From Sporosarcina sp. ACRSM (GTDB taxonomy: Bacteria > Bacillota > Bacilli > Bacillales_A > Planococcaceae): 52,023 nucleotides of DNA. The position numbers and the translations under genes are program-made. The notes beneath the pieces were generated by a model, which saw only the letters and a program-made list of their open reading frames with translations, did no database searches and was not told the DNA's origin. The DNA is taken from positions 1 through 52,023 of the forward strand of contig NZ_JAKRNU010000018.1 of assembly GCF_022346545.1 (NCBI RefSeq), written 5' to 3'. This document shows, one piece after another, positions 41,043 to 49,234 of the stretch. Position 1 is the stretch's first letter. Every line of letters starts with the position of its first letter.

Positions 41043-41468
41043 ATGCAAAAGCGGCTGGAAAATGTTCTAATTTTTATTTGGACAACCGCATTCATTGCAA
41101 CGATGGGTTCCTTATACTTTTCCGAAGTGCGGGAATTTGAACCTTGTACGCTTTGTTGGTATCAGCGGATTCTCATGTATCCGATCGTACTTATTTCCGG
41201 AATTGCTTTATTCCAAAAAAACGCAAAAATCGCCTTAACAACGGCTGTTTTCTCCGTAGTCGGCGGCAGTATTTCACTCTATCATTATGGGATTCAGAAA
41301 CTCAGTTTCCTGCGTGATAGTGCGCCGTCTTGCGGAAATGTTTCCTGTACGGGCCAATATGTCAATTATCTAGGATTCATCACCATTCCATTCATGGCAT
41401 TGGTCGCATTTTTACTCATTTTCATCACAAGCCTTTTCATGTTGAAATGGCAAAAGGAGTCGAACTAA
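41043..41468 (+). CDS. bdbC: Disulfide bond formation protein, DsbB/BdbC family
   Basis: 141 residues with four membrane helices. The first loop has CTLCWYQR (the active CxxC) and the second has CGNVSC, the two redox pairs of DsbB-type quinone-linked thiol oxidases. The ATG at 41043 has AGGAG 9 nt upstream. It oxidises a partner thiol oxidoreductase outside the membrane; the thioredoxin-like gene that follows 1 bp after is the natural partner. Confidence 0.93.
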   Translation: MQKRLENVLIFIWTTAFIATMGSLYFSEVREFEPCTLCWYQRILMYPIVLISGIALFQKNAKIALTTAVFSVVGGSISLYHYGIQKLSFLRDSAPSCGNVSCTGQYVNYLGFITIPFMALVAFLLIFITSLFMLKWQKESN

Positions 41469-41469
41469 C

Positions 41470-41943
41470 TTGAAAAAACTACTTATTATCGGAGTTGTCA
41501 TCATCGCTTTCTTCGCACTTATCGTTTTCTTGTCCAATAAATCGGACGAAGCTAAGCTGAAGGATAATCCATACGGCACAAATAATCTCGCAAAATCCAC
41601 AATCGATTTGATCGGCAATAAAAACTACAACAACATTGTCCTGCCGGATGCACTTTTTGAAAAAATCGAATCCGGTGAATCCGTGACAGTTTACTATTTC
41701 TCTCCAGATTGTCAATTCTGTATGGCGATGACACCGGTCATGATGCCGATCGCCAAAGAGATGAATGTCGACGTACTGCAGTACAATATGCTTGAATTTG
41801 GACAACTGGCACTTGAGAAGTATAATATCCAGTCTTGGCCGACACTAGTCCATTATAAAGATGGTAAAGAAGTCGGACGTATGAGTGGCCAGCAGCCAGA
41901 AGAAAACATCCGCGCCTTTTTCAATGAATTTGAAAGTAAATGA
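41470..41943 (+). CDS. Membrane-anchored thioredoxin-like protein
   Basis: 157 residues from a TTG with AAAGGAG upstream inside the end of bdbC. An N-terminal signal anchor (about 3-22) is followed by a thioredoxin fold with the redox motif CQFC in YYFSPDCQFCMAM and the cis-proline loop SWPTLVHYKDGKEVGR. It is likely an exported thiol oxidase or reductase working with the adjacent BdbC-like protein. It is not a typical BdbD (shorter, thioredoxin rather than DsbA-like insertion). Confidence 0.88.
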   Translation: MKKLLIIGVVIIAFFALIVFLSNKSDEAKLKDNPYGTNNLAKSTIDLIGNKNYNNIVLPDALFEKIESGESVTVYYFSPDCQFCMAMTPVMMPIAKEMNVDVLQYNMLEFGQLALEKYNIQSWPTLVHYKDGKEVGRMSGQQPEENIRAFFNEFESK

Positions 41944-41972
41944 TGAAATACGTGTTGGAAGGATTGAATGGA

Positions 41973-42815
41973 ATGACGTACTTTCATTATCAAACTCAAC
42001 GTCCGGAACAGACGGTGGAGCAATTACTAAAGGAACAATGGCAAGGCGGTAAAAAGACCGTCCATTTGATGCGTATGGCGAAAAGTGTGCTCGATGCAAA
42101 TCGCACGCCGATCGAGGACTGGCGCGCTCCCCTTGCCGAGGGGACGGAATTGATTTTCACCTTTCCGGAGGCGATCTCCACATACGTTCCAGAAGCACAA
42201 GGTGAATTGACCGTTCTTTATGAAGACGATCATATTTTGGCGGTCGCCAAACCGGCAGGCATTGCGGTCCACCCAGATGGCCCCGACGAAACCGGGACGC
42301 TGATGAACCGCGTCATCGCTTATATCCAACAGCATGATGGCAAATATGCAGAGCATATTCACCGGCTCGATAAAGGGACGTCCGGCGTCGTTCTTATCGC
42401 CAAACATCCGATTGCCAAATCCCTATTCGACCGGATGATTGAGCAGAATGAACTCACAAGGAACTATATGGCGGAAGTGGACGGTTATGTGAAACGGCCA
42501 CGCGGCACCATCAAATTCCCGATCGGGCGTGACCGACATCATCCGGCAAAAAGAATCGTTTCCGCGTCGGGACAGCATGCGGTGACACACTTCAAAGTCA
42601 TCGAACGCAAAGAAGACACGACATTGGTCGAAGCCCGACTCGAAACGGGGCGCACCCATCAGATCCGTGTCCACCTGTCCCATATCGGCCATCCCGTCAA
42701 AGGGGATACGTTATACGGCGGGAGTGAAACAGAAGACGGTCAGTACCGCCTAACCGCCACGACAGTCTCTTTTATCCATCCGTTTACGGAAAAACAGACA
42801 ACAATTGAATGGTAA
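41973..42815 (+). CDS. RluA-family RNA pseudouridine synthase
   Basis: About 280 residues. A short S4-like N-terminal part (about 1-60) is followed by the catalytic domain with HRLDKGTSGV (catalytic Asp in the HRLD motif) and RTHQIRVHL near the C-terminus. It isomerises uridines in rRNA or tRNA; the target site is not predictable. GGAAGG precedes the ATG at 41973. An ATG at 41940, overlapping the stop of the previous gene as ATGATGA, is the alternative and would couple translation. Confidence 0.9.
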   Translation: MTYFHYQTQRPEQTVEQLLKEQWQGGKKTVHLMRMAKSVLDANRTPIEDWRAPLAEGTELIFTFPEAISTYVPEAQGELTVLYEDDHILAVAKPAGIAVHPDGPDETGTLMNRVIAYIQQHDGKYAEHIHRLDKGTSGVVLIAKHPIAKSLFDRMIEQNELTRNYMAEVDGYVKRPRGTIKFPIGRDRHHPAKRIVSASGQHAVTHFKVIERKEDTTLVEARLETGRTHQIRVHLSHIGHPVKGDTLYGGSETEDGQYRLTATTVSFIHPFTEKQTTIEW

Positions 42816-42823
42816 ACGACATG

Positions 42824-42859
42824 AAACAGCCATGGAGTCCAATGCTCCATGGCTGTTTT
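42824..42859. terminator. Bidirectional terminator between pseudouridine synthase and chemoreceptor genes
   Basis: AAACAGCCATGGAG (42824-42837) and CTCCATGGCTGTTT (42845-42858) form a perfect 14-bp stem. Confidence 0.92.
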
Positions 42860-43791
42860 CAATACGTCAACTGACGAATGCCGTTTTCAAGACGCTCATC
42901 CACTTCTTTCGCATCTTCGATATGTTCGATGAACAAATCCTGTGCCTGTGCGAAAAGTGCCTTCGCTCCAAGCAGTTCATGCTTCACTTCTTCAGATAAC
43001 TTTTTCTGCTCTTCAATCATCGCTTGAATGGCACCAATATCCCCTTGACTTTGTTCAACCGTCTTCAGGATGCTTTCAATCTTGGAGGCTGTGTCTAAAC
43101 TGACCGCCACACCCTTCTCCACAAGCTCGGCACTTTTCCTTGTCGATTCAAGCGCTTCTTCAATTTCTTCCCGCAGTGAAGAGGTCAATGTTTGGATATT
43201 CGCCGTACTATCCGACGTACTCTCTGCAAGTTTCCGTACTTCTTGTGCAACGACCGCGAAACCTTTCCCATATTCTCCGGCTCGCGCCGCTTCAATAGAT
43301 GCATTGAGCGCCAAAAGGTTCGTCTGCGCCGCAATATCTTCAATGACACCGACAATCGATTGAATTTCGACAGAACGGGCACTTAAGTTCGTCATATTCT
43401 GTTCGGACGCTTGAATTTGTATACCGAGATCTTTGATCACCTCAGCGGTCGCATGGACTTCGGTTGTCCCTTCCGATGCTTCCACTACCATGCTGTCGGA
43501 TTGCTGTTCAAGCGACAGTCCTTTTTCATACAGCTCCTGTGATTTCTCCGACGTTCTTTCACTCAATTCCCCGACGTTTTCAAATCTCGTTTCAATTTGG
43601 CTGACCGCTTCTCTCAAAATATGATGTTGTGCGTTCACTTTTTCATGCTGATCGACTGCCGCGTCCAGTTCATTTTTCAAATCGCTCAGCCGATTGCGAT
43701 CCTGTTGTTCTTTTTCTGTATAGGAAGCTTTTAACTGTTCTAATTCCACTTGTAGATTTTGATCCTGTGTCTCTTTTTTCCTCTTGAACAA
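42859..43791 (-). CDS. Cytosolic methyl-accepting chemotaxis-type protein
   Basis: About 310 residues from a TTG at 43791 preceded by GGGGGGAA. An N-terminal coiled coil (about 1-75) leads into a methyl-accepting signalling domain whose tip reads AAQTNLLALNASIEAARAGE and GKGFAVVAQEVRKLAE, the CheA/CheW contact. No membrane segment and no recognised sensor domain are seen. Its C-terminal half (about 215-310) is a further long helix ending FIEHIEDAKEVDERL. It would be a soluble receptor; ligand unknown. Confidence 0.88.
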   Translation of the reverse strand: MFKRKKETQDQNLQVELEQLKASYTEKEQQDRNRLSDLKNELDAAVDQHEKVNAQHHILREAVSQIETRFENVGELSERTSEKSQELYEKGLSLEQQSDSMVVEASEGTTEVHATAEVIKDLGIQIQASEQNMTNLSARSVEIQSIVGVIEDIAAQTNLLALNASIEAARAGEYGKGFAVVAQEVRKLAESTSDSTANIQTLTSSLREEIEEALESTRKSAELVEKGVAVSLDTASKIESILKTVEQSQGDIGAIQAMIEEQKKLSEEVKHELLGAKALFAQAQDLFIEHIEDAKEVDERLENGIRQLTY

Positions 43792-43903
43792 ACTGATTCC
43801 CCCCGTGTTCTTTTGTTCATCATACCATAAAAAGTCACACGGAAATTGTAAAAATTGTGTCAAAAGTCACAGTGTATTCAATAAAGAAAATTAGCCTTTT
43901 AAG

Positions 43904-43932
43904 TTGAATTTTATCCTGAAAACGAATATTAT
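43904..43932 (+). promoter_or_regulatory. Promoter of the purine permease gene
   Basis: -35 TTGAAT (43904-43909), 17-nt spacer, -10 TATTAT (43927-43932). The leader is only about 40 nt, too short for a purine riboswitch. Confidence 0.55.
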
Positions 43933-43961
43933 TGTAAATGTAATTCATTTCGTTCGTATTT
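43918..43961. promoter_or_regulatory. Possible PurR operator (inverted PurBox pair)
   Basis: Two inverted 13-bp boxes each match 10 of 13 positions of the B. subtilis PurBox (A-W-W-W-CCGAAC-W-W-T): one at 43918-43930 around CGAA, one reversed at 43949-43961 around GTTCG. They are 18 bp apart and overlap the -10 of the permease promoter. The arrangement fits PurR repression of a purine transporter, but the cores are imperfect. Confidence 0.35.
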
Positions 43962-43977
43962 TGAAAGGGGAATCCTT

Positions 43978-45279
43978 GTGTTTCATCTAAAAGAACAGAA
44001 TACAACTGTTAAAACTGAAATCATTGCTGGTTTTACGACCTTTTTAACAATGGCCTATATCGTTATCGTCAATCCGATCATCTTGGCAGATGCAGGTGTA
44101 CCTTTCGAGCAAGTATTTCTTGCCACCATTGTTGCAGCTGTTATCGGGACGTTATGGATGGCTCTTTTCGCCAATTATCCAATTGCCATCGCTCCCGGAA
44201 TGGGATTGAACGCCTACTTCACATCCACTGTGTTGGCATCGGATGGACAACTGGATTATATGGCCGCTTTTTCTGCGGTGTTTATCGCCGGACTCTTATT
44301 CATCCTATTGTCTTTGACACCATTCCGTGAAAAATTGATCCAATCAATTCCGGAAAGTTTGAAGCTCGGGATTACAGCGGGAATCGGTTTGTTTATCGCT
44401 TTTATCGGGTTACGGTTATCCGGCCTTGTCGCACCTCATGAAACGAATCTTGTGAAACTTGGGGACCTTACTTCCGCGCCGGTCCTGCTTACGCTATTCG
44501 GCTTGCTCGTGACCATTATCCTCATGACATTGAATGTCTATGGATCGATTTTCATCGGCATGATCCTGACCGGGATTGTCGCATTATTGACTGGCCAACT
44601 TAAATTTGAAGGAGCGCTATGGCAGCTACCCCATTTGCCGGAAGGTATTCTCGTATGGAATCCGATCCAAGCGGCTGGCGATGTCATTTCGCATGGCTTG
44701 TACGGTGTCGTCTTGGCATTTCTTATCGTGACCCTGTTCGATACGACCGGGACGATGATTGGTGTTGCCAAGCAAGCGGGGCTGATGAAAGGGAATACGT
44801 TACCTCGTGCACGGCATGCTTTGCTGGCCGACTCTGTCGCTGCTACAGCCGGTGCCATGTTCGGGACGAGCCCTACCTCCGCTTATGTTGAATCCTCTTC
44901 AGGTGTCGCTGTCGGCGGACGTACCGGTTTAACGACGTTGACCGTTGCCATCCTATTCATCGTCGCTGCCTTTTTCGGTCCGTTTGTCAGCGCTTTGTCA
45001 GGTGTAGCGGCCATTACCGCGCCCGCACTCATCATTGTCGGAAGCCTGATGATCGGCTCCGTCAAACAGATCGATTGGGATTCATTCGATGAAGCCTTTC
45101 CCGCATTTCTCGTCATTTTGACAATGCCTCTCACTTCCAGCATTGCGACGGGGATTGCACTTGGCTTTATCACATATCCGCTCTTAAAAATCGTTAAAGG
45201 AAAGGCGAAACAAGTTCCGGTCCTTTTATACGTCTTTGCGGTGTTGTTCACGTATCAACTGCTCTTTTTACCGCACTAA
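43978..45279 (+). CDS. NCS2 family purine permease (PbuG/PbuO type)
   Basis: 433 residues with about 12-14 membrane segments. Family motifs are FTTFLTMAYIVIVNPIILADAG, NYPIAIAPGMGLNAYF, and FGTSPTSAYVESSSGVAVGGRTGL, which place it in the AzgA-like purine (hypoxanthine/guanine/adenine) branch of NCS2. It starts at GTG with AAAGGGG upstream. It has its own promoter overlapping possible PurR boxes and its own terminator. Confidence 0.92.
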   Translation: MFHLKEQNTTVKTEIIAGFTTFLTMAYIVIVNPIILADAGVPFEQVFLATIVAAVIGTLWMALFANYPIAIAPGMGLNAYFTSTVLASDGQLDYMAAFSAVFIAGLLFILLSLTPFREKLIQSIPESLKLGITAGIGLFIAFIGLRLSGLVAPHETNLVKLGDLTSAPVLLTLFGLLVTIILMTLNVYGSIFIGMILTGIVALLTGQLKFEGALWQLPHLPEGILVWNPIQAAGDVISHGLYGVVLAFLIVTLFDTTGTMIGVAKQAGLMKGNTLPRARHALLADSVAATAGAMFGTSPTSAYVESSSGVAVGGRTGLTTLTVAILFIVAAFFGPFVSALSGVAAITAPALIIVGSLMIGSVKQIDWDSFDEAFPAFLVILTMPLTSSIATGIALGFITYPLLKIVKGKAKQVPVLLYVFAVLFTYQLLFLPH

Positions 45280-45283
45280 GCGC

Positions 45284-45318
45284 AAAAACCCTTCCGAAAT
45301 TAAAACGGAAGGGTTTTT
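45284..45318. terminator. Bidirectional terminator after the purine permease gene
   Basis: AAAAACCCTTCCG (45284-45296) pairs perfectly with CGGAAGGGTTTTT (45306-45318), between convergent genes. Confidence 0.93.
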
Positions 45319-45320
45319 GT

Positions 45321-45626
45321 TTACCAATTTCTTGTTCGATTCGACGTAAGGGCTGACAATAAAAGGGCCGCGGCTGTCAGGAGATGCATAATCCAACCGA
45401 TGACTGGAATAATGCTTACCACACTTGTAATAAGACCTAAAATGGAGGCGCCTTTGCCCTGCCCCTCGCGGATGGAAAGGATCAATGTAATCGCATGGAG
45501 CAAGAACATCACACCTAATGCGGAATAACCTGTCCCTACGACAAATGCTCCTCCGATGATTGGGATAGCAAGAAATCCCTCTGCAATTCCGGTAATCCAT
45601 TTCATACCTGTTGAATAGTTGTTCAT
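45321..45626 (-). CDS. Membrane protein, 101 residues, unknown function
   Basis: ATG with GGAGGAAAAG upstream. Three hydrophobic helices (about 10-30, 32-52, 60-92) are separated by a short REGQGKG loop. Typical small integral membrane protein; no family recognised. The overlapping longer frame (45268-45648) is a shadow. Confidence 0.72.
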   Translation of the reverse strand: MNNYSTGMKWITGIAEGFLAIPIIGGAFVVGTGYSALGVMFLLHAITLILSIREGQGKGASILGLITSVVSIIPVIGWIMHLLTAAALLLSALTSNRTRNW

Positions 45627-45729
45627 CTATCTTTTCCTCCATATACATCTAATCTTATATCTTCTTTACGGATAGGCGAACGAAAAGTTTCAACTTTCCC
45701 GGCTTTGTCACAATACTTTGCAACAGACA

Positions 45730-45758
45730 TTTCAATTCTTTGCAATATAGGGTATACT
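45730..45758 (+). promoter_or_regulatory. Promoter of the 31-residue ORF
   Basis: -35 TTTCAA (45730-45735), 17-nt spacer, -10 TATACT (45753-45758), 40 bp upstream of the start codon. Confidence 0.5.
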
Positions 45759-45797
45759 TTAAAATAGAGACGATTGATTTTACGGGAGGTATAGACC

Positions 45798-45893
45798 ATG
45801 ACAGTTCTTCTTATTATGGGCGTTTGCTTCGCATTCCTATCTGCAATTTTCACGGGCGGTTATGAAGATAAGCCGGGTAAAGTGAAAAAATAA
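45798..45893 (+). CDS. Very small membrane protein, 31 residues
   Basis: ATG with GGGAGGT 9 nt upstream and a recognisable promoter and terminator around it. The product is one hydrophobic helix (MTVLLIMGVCFAFLSAIF) followed by a lysine-rich tail (TGGYEDKPGKVKK). The arrangement supports a real micro-protein; function unknown. Confidence 0.6.
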   Translation: MTVLLIMGVCFAFLSAIFTGGYEDKPGKVKK

Positions 45894-45910
45894 GCACTAC
45901 ATACGAGTAA

Positions 45911-45942
45911 ACGGGACAAGCTTTCGGCTGTCCCGTTTTTTT
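45911..45942. terminator. Terminator between the micro-protein gene and trmL
   Basis: ACGGGACAAGC (45911-45921) pairs with GCTGTCCCGT (45927-45936) with one mismatch, followed by T6. Confidence 0.85.
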
Positions 45943-45957
45943 CGTCTAGACTTTTAT

Positions 45958-46431
45958 TTATTCCAGTCCTGGATAGGCTTGTTGCCTTAATGCTTCGTAT
46001 ATCAAGATGGCAGCTGTATTCGACAGATTCAACGATCGGATATGGTCATTCATCGGAATTCGAAGACAGCGCTCTTGATGTGCTTGCAAGACATCAGCAG
46101 GCAGCCCTGTCGTCTCTTTACCGAATACAAAGAATAGATCCTTCGCCGAATCGGAATAATCATATGCCGTATGGGGCTTGTTCCCATGCTTCGTCAAAAA
46201 ATAGAAGTCCGCTTCCGGAAAAGCCGAAAACAGCTCATGAATCCCGTCATGATACGTAATATCGACATGCTCCCAATAATCGAGCCCCGCCCGCTTTAAC
46301 ATCTTATCATCCGTTGAAAATCCAAGCGGTTTGATCAGATGCAATTTTGTTCCGGTTCCCGCGCATGTCCGCGCAATATTCCCCGTATTTGCAGGGATGA
46401 GCGGTTCAAATAATGCAACATGTATAGCCAT
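45958..46431 (-). CDS. trmL: tRNA (cytidine/uridine-34) 2'-O-methyltransferase TrmL
   Basis: 157 residues, a minimal SPOUT methyltransferase. HVALFEPLIPANTGNIARTCA at the N-terminus, FGKETTGLPADVL and IPMNDHIRSLNLSNTAAILIYEAL in the C-terminal knot are invariant in TrmL (CspR in older Bacillus naming). It methylates the wobble base of tRNA-Leu isoacceptors. It lies 16 bp downstream of queG, another tRNA wobble-modification gene, in the same direction. Confidence 0.95.
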   Translation of the reverse strand: MAIHVALFEPLIPANTGNIARTCAGTGTKLHLIKPLGFSTDDKMLKRAGLDYWEHVDITYHDGIHELFSAFPEADFYFLTKHGNKPHTAYDYSDSAKDLFFVFGKETTGLPADVLQAHQERCLRIPMNDHIRSLNLSNTAAILIYEALRQQAYPGLE

Positions 46432-46447
46432 TTTACTATTTCTCCCA

Positions 46448-47587
46448 TCAAATTTTCTCTTTATATGTCTTCATTGCCTGTTGTAACTCCGCACGCACTT
46501 CAGGATTTTCCTCTTTCAATAAGGCTGCCTCTAACGCTTGATAGCCTTCCTCTGTGCCGATTTCCCCCAACGCCCATGCAATCGTTCCCCGAATAACGGG
46601 GCGTGGGTCTGTTCCTAACATGGCAATCAATTCCGGTACCGCTGTTTCATCTTTAAAATGAGCCAACGCAATAATTGCATTCCGTTGTATCGGATTTTTC
46701 CCCCGCCATGACCCCGACACTTCTCCGAATCGCTCTTTGAATTCACGATTCGATAATCGGAGCATCGGTTGAAGTAACGGCTTTGCAAGTTCAGGATCAG
46801 GCTGGAACGCCTGCTGATGTAAATTATGCTTTCCTTTATTTTTCGGACAAATGGTCTGGCATGTATCGCATCCGTATAATCGATTGCCGATTTTCGCCCG
46901 GAATTCTTCTGGGATCGGCTTTTTCGTCTGTGTCAAAAAGGCGATGCAACGCTGGGCATTCAATTGCCCTCCTTGTACCAAAGCACCTGTCGGACACGCG
47001 TCGAGACAAAGCGTACAATCCCCGCATTCATCCTCCATCGGGACGTCCGGCGCAAAGGGGATGTTCGTAATCATTTCCCCGAGATAGACGTATGAACCGA
47101 ATTCCGGTGTGATGATCGCACAGTTTTTAGCCGACCAGCCGATGCCCGCCCGTTCCGCAACAGCCCGATCGACCAGTTCCCCTGTATCGACCATGGAGCG
47201 GACTTTAGCATCCGGCACCTGTTTCAAAATAAATTCCTCAAGCAGGGCAAGCTTTTCACGAAGGACGACATGATAATCGATCCCCCATGAAGCCCGGCAA
47301 AAAATCCCGCGACGTTCGCCTTTCTTCCCTTTAGGTGAATTGGACATTTTAGACGGATAAGCAACCGCAATCGCAATGATGCTCTCCGCTTGATCTAGCA
47401 ATAATGCTGGTTGAGTCCGCTTATCCAAGTCTTTTTCCTCGAAACCGGATTGGTATCCAAGCTCCTGCTGTCGCTTCAAGCGATTTTTCAGTTCCCTGAA
47501 AGGGGCAGCTGTTGTAAAACCGATCTTATCGATGCCGATGGACTGTGCATATTCCCTGACCGCCTGCTGCAATCGAACAGCATTCAC
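46448..47587 (-). CDS. queG: Epoxyqueuosine reductase QueG
   Basis: 379 residues. The N-terminal cobalamin-binding part includes GIDKIGFTTAAPF and the EYGxDYH-like SWGIDYHVVLREKL. Two 4Fe-4S motifs follow (CGDCTLCLDACPTGAL and CDTCQTICPKNKG). The C-terminal quarter is a HEAT-like repeat (IQRNAIIALAHF, VIRGTIAWALGEIG) that grips tRNA. It reduces epoxyqueuosine to queuosine in tRNA, the last step of Q synthesis. Confidence 0.96.
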   Translation of the reverse strand: MNAVRLQQAVREYAQSIGIDKIGFTTAAPFRELKNRLKRQQELGYQSGFEEKDLDKRTQPALLLDQAESIIAIAVAYPSKMSNSPKGKKGERRGIFCRASWGIDYHVVLREKLALLEEFILKQVPDAKVRSMVDTGELVDRAVAERAGIGWSAKNCAIITPEFGSYVYLGEMITNIPFAPDVPMEDECGDCTLCLDACPTGALVQGGQLNAQRCIAFLTQTKKPIPEEFRAKIGNRLYGCDTCQTICPKNKGKHNLHQQAFQPDPELAKPLLQPMLRLSNREFKERFGEVSGSWRGKNPIQRNAIIALAHFKDETAVPELIAMLGTDPRPVIRGTIAWALGEIGTEEGYQALEAALLKEENPEVRAELQQAMKTYKEKI

Positions 47588-47648
47588 ACTGTATCATCTC
47601 CTCTATGTTAAACTTGATTTATCATTTTATAAAAAAAGGGTGTTGTCA

Positions 47649-48341
47649 TTGAAAATTGAAATGGATGCAAAACTATTCGAAACCATTCCCGGTCTAAAAT
47701 TGGGCATTAACCATTATACCAAAATTACAGTATCAGAATCGCCTCAAATGCTAAAAGGTCGCTTGCAATTATTTCAAGAACAACTTTTCTTTGAACTTGC
47801 AGAAAAAAAGTTGACCGATTTCCCCGGTATACAGGAATGGCGAGCCGTATGGAAATCTTTTGGTGCAGATCCTAACCGTTACCGGCATTCCACGGAAGCC
47901 CTGATGAGACGGATCAAAAAACAGAACTATATCCAACCCTTCCACACCGCCGTCGATCTCAATAACTTCTTTTCCCTACAACACGAAATCCCTGCAGGTA
48001 TCTACGACTGTGAAAAGATCGTCGGCGATGTCACAGTTACATGCGGTAACGAAGAGGACGGCTATGACGGATTAAACGGCCGCTTTAATTCACTCGCCAA
48101 TATGCTTTTATTAAAGGATGATTATAGCTCTTTCGGAAGTCCGTTTGTCGACTCGATCCGCACCGCCGTAACGGAAGAGACGACAGAGGCTTTACACTTC
48201 TTCTACCTGCGTCCTTCCTTAGATGCCGAAGAAGCATTGGAACTGACAACAGCATGTGGTAACATGTTCTCAAGCATAAGCGGCGGTGACGTACAGTCAT
48301 CTGTTTTACATGCCGGACAAACTTCCACTACAATGAAGTAA
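47649..48341 (+). CDS. B3/B4 tRNA-binding domain protein
   Basis: About 230 residues from the TTG at 47649 (AAGGGTG upstream). The central segment WRAVWKSFGADPNRYRHSTEALMRRI and the following YIQPFHTAVDLNNFFSLQHEIPAG are typical of stand-alone B3/B4 domains related to the editing domain of phenylalanyl-tRNA synthetase beta. A role in clearing mischarged tRNA or free aminoacyl compounds is inferred only. It is divergent from queG. Confidence 0.85.
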   Translation: MKIEMDAKLFETIPGLKLGINHYTKITVSESPQMLKGRLQLFQEQLFFELAEKKLTDFPGIQEWRAVWKSFGADPNRYRHSTEALMRRIKKQNYIQPFHTAVDLNNFFSLQHEIPAGIYDCEKIVGDVTVTCGNEEDGYDGLNGRFNSLANMLLLKDDYSSFGSPFVDSIRTAVTEETTEALHFFYLRPSLDAEEALELTTACGNMFSSISGGDVQSSVLHAGQTSTTMK

Positions 48342-48370
48342 TCTTGTACAAGAATCGGAGGAATGCACAG

Positions 48371-48886
48371 ATGGCCACTATTACACTTGCTGAAGCAGTG
48401 AAATTGAAAAGCATTTTGGTAAAGCGAATCCACGAGTTGGAGAATGAAATAAGACGCGTCGCTTTCACGACTGTCGAAAAAGGCAACACGCCTGAAAAAG
48501 GTCCACGCACCCTTCAGGACGTTGAAAATGAAATGGATGAAGTGCGCTTGGACAGCCGGACACTCGATCGTCTCATGTACCGCGCGAATATTGACAATGA
48601 AATCGAATTTCAAGGCCAACAGCTCGCAATTGTCGAAGCGATTGAACTCGCTACGCAATTACGTGCCAAATCTCGTTTTTACAAAGAACTTGCCTCTGCT
48701 GAAAAAGAAGAACTCCAATACGGTTTCTCTGAAAGCACAACTGTCTATCGGGTTGCCTTATTCGAACCGGAAGATTACCGTCTTAAAGCATTGCAAACTG
48801 AAAAGGATGCCCATAAGTTATCCAATCTCATTAATGCAAAAAACTACTCCATCACGTTAGCGTTTGATGACTCGAAATATTTCTGA
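48371..48886 (+). CDS. DIP1984 family protein
   Basis: 171 residues from the ATG at 48371 (GGAGG upstream). All-helical and charged: MATITLAEAVKLKSILVKRI, RTLQDVENEMDEVRLDSRTL, IEFQGQQLAIVEAIELATQL. This matches DIP1984 (septicolysin-like) family proteins. Function unknown. It follows the B3/B4 gene by 29 bp and may be in one operon with it. Confidence 0.82.
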   Translation: MATITLAEAVKLKSILVKRIHELENEIRRVAFTTVEKGNTPEKGPRTLQDVENEMDEVRLDSRTLDRLMYRANIDNEIEFQGQQLAIVEAIELATQLRAKSRFYKELASAEKEELQYGFSESTTVYRVALFEPEDYRLKALQTEKDAHKLSNLINAKNYSITLAFDDSKYF

Positions 48887-48887
48887 C

Positions 48888-48916
48888 CCTTGGAAAGGTG
48901 AGACTCCTTTCCAAGG
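48888..48916 (+). terminator. Hairpin after the DIP1984 gene
   Basis: CCTTGGAAAGG (48888-48898) pairs perfectly with CCTTTCCAAGG (48906-48916), directly after the stop, but without a T run. From 48917 to 49057 I see no gene. Confidence 0.5.
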
Positions 48917-49057
48917 CATAGTGCGGGGACCACTCCAATTTAAATGAAGGCAAACCAATGACCTGTTCCCATTTACTTTGTGACCTATCACCCATGACCA
49001 ACTAAGGCAATGCCAATGGACAATCCTTAATCGTGTGTCATCGGCTCCCCCACTATG

Positions 49058-49100
49058 AAAACCGCTCCTGTCACCTCGGTGGCTAGGAGCGGTTTTGTTT
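49058..49100. terminator. Strong bidirectional terminator
   Basis: AAAACCGCTCCT (49058-49069) pairs perfectly with AGGAGCGGTTTT (49085-49096), with T-rich flank. Confidence 0.85.
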
Positions 49101-49234
49101 ATCTTCTAGTTTTCTTCCATTGGATGATTCATTAACGTGTCATCATGGAGAATATTACAGACAGTCACAATGGCTCTTTTTCTTCAGAGAATAGTGAAAA
49201 AGAAAAAACTCCTTAGCCTTCACAACAAGAGCCT

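Noticed and set aside
43864..43977. Purine riboswitch ahead of the permease
   Set aside because: No three-way junction elements are visible, and the leader after the promoter is only about 40 nt.
45268..45648. Minus-strand ORF of 126 codons overlapping the 101-residue membrane protein
   Set aside because: The 45321-45626 frame has the GGAGG site and membrane helices; the other is a shadow.
48917..49057. Degenerate gene remnant between two hairpins
   Set aside because: No frame longer than a few dozen codons and no similarity I can recognise, so not supportable.
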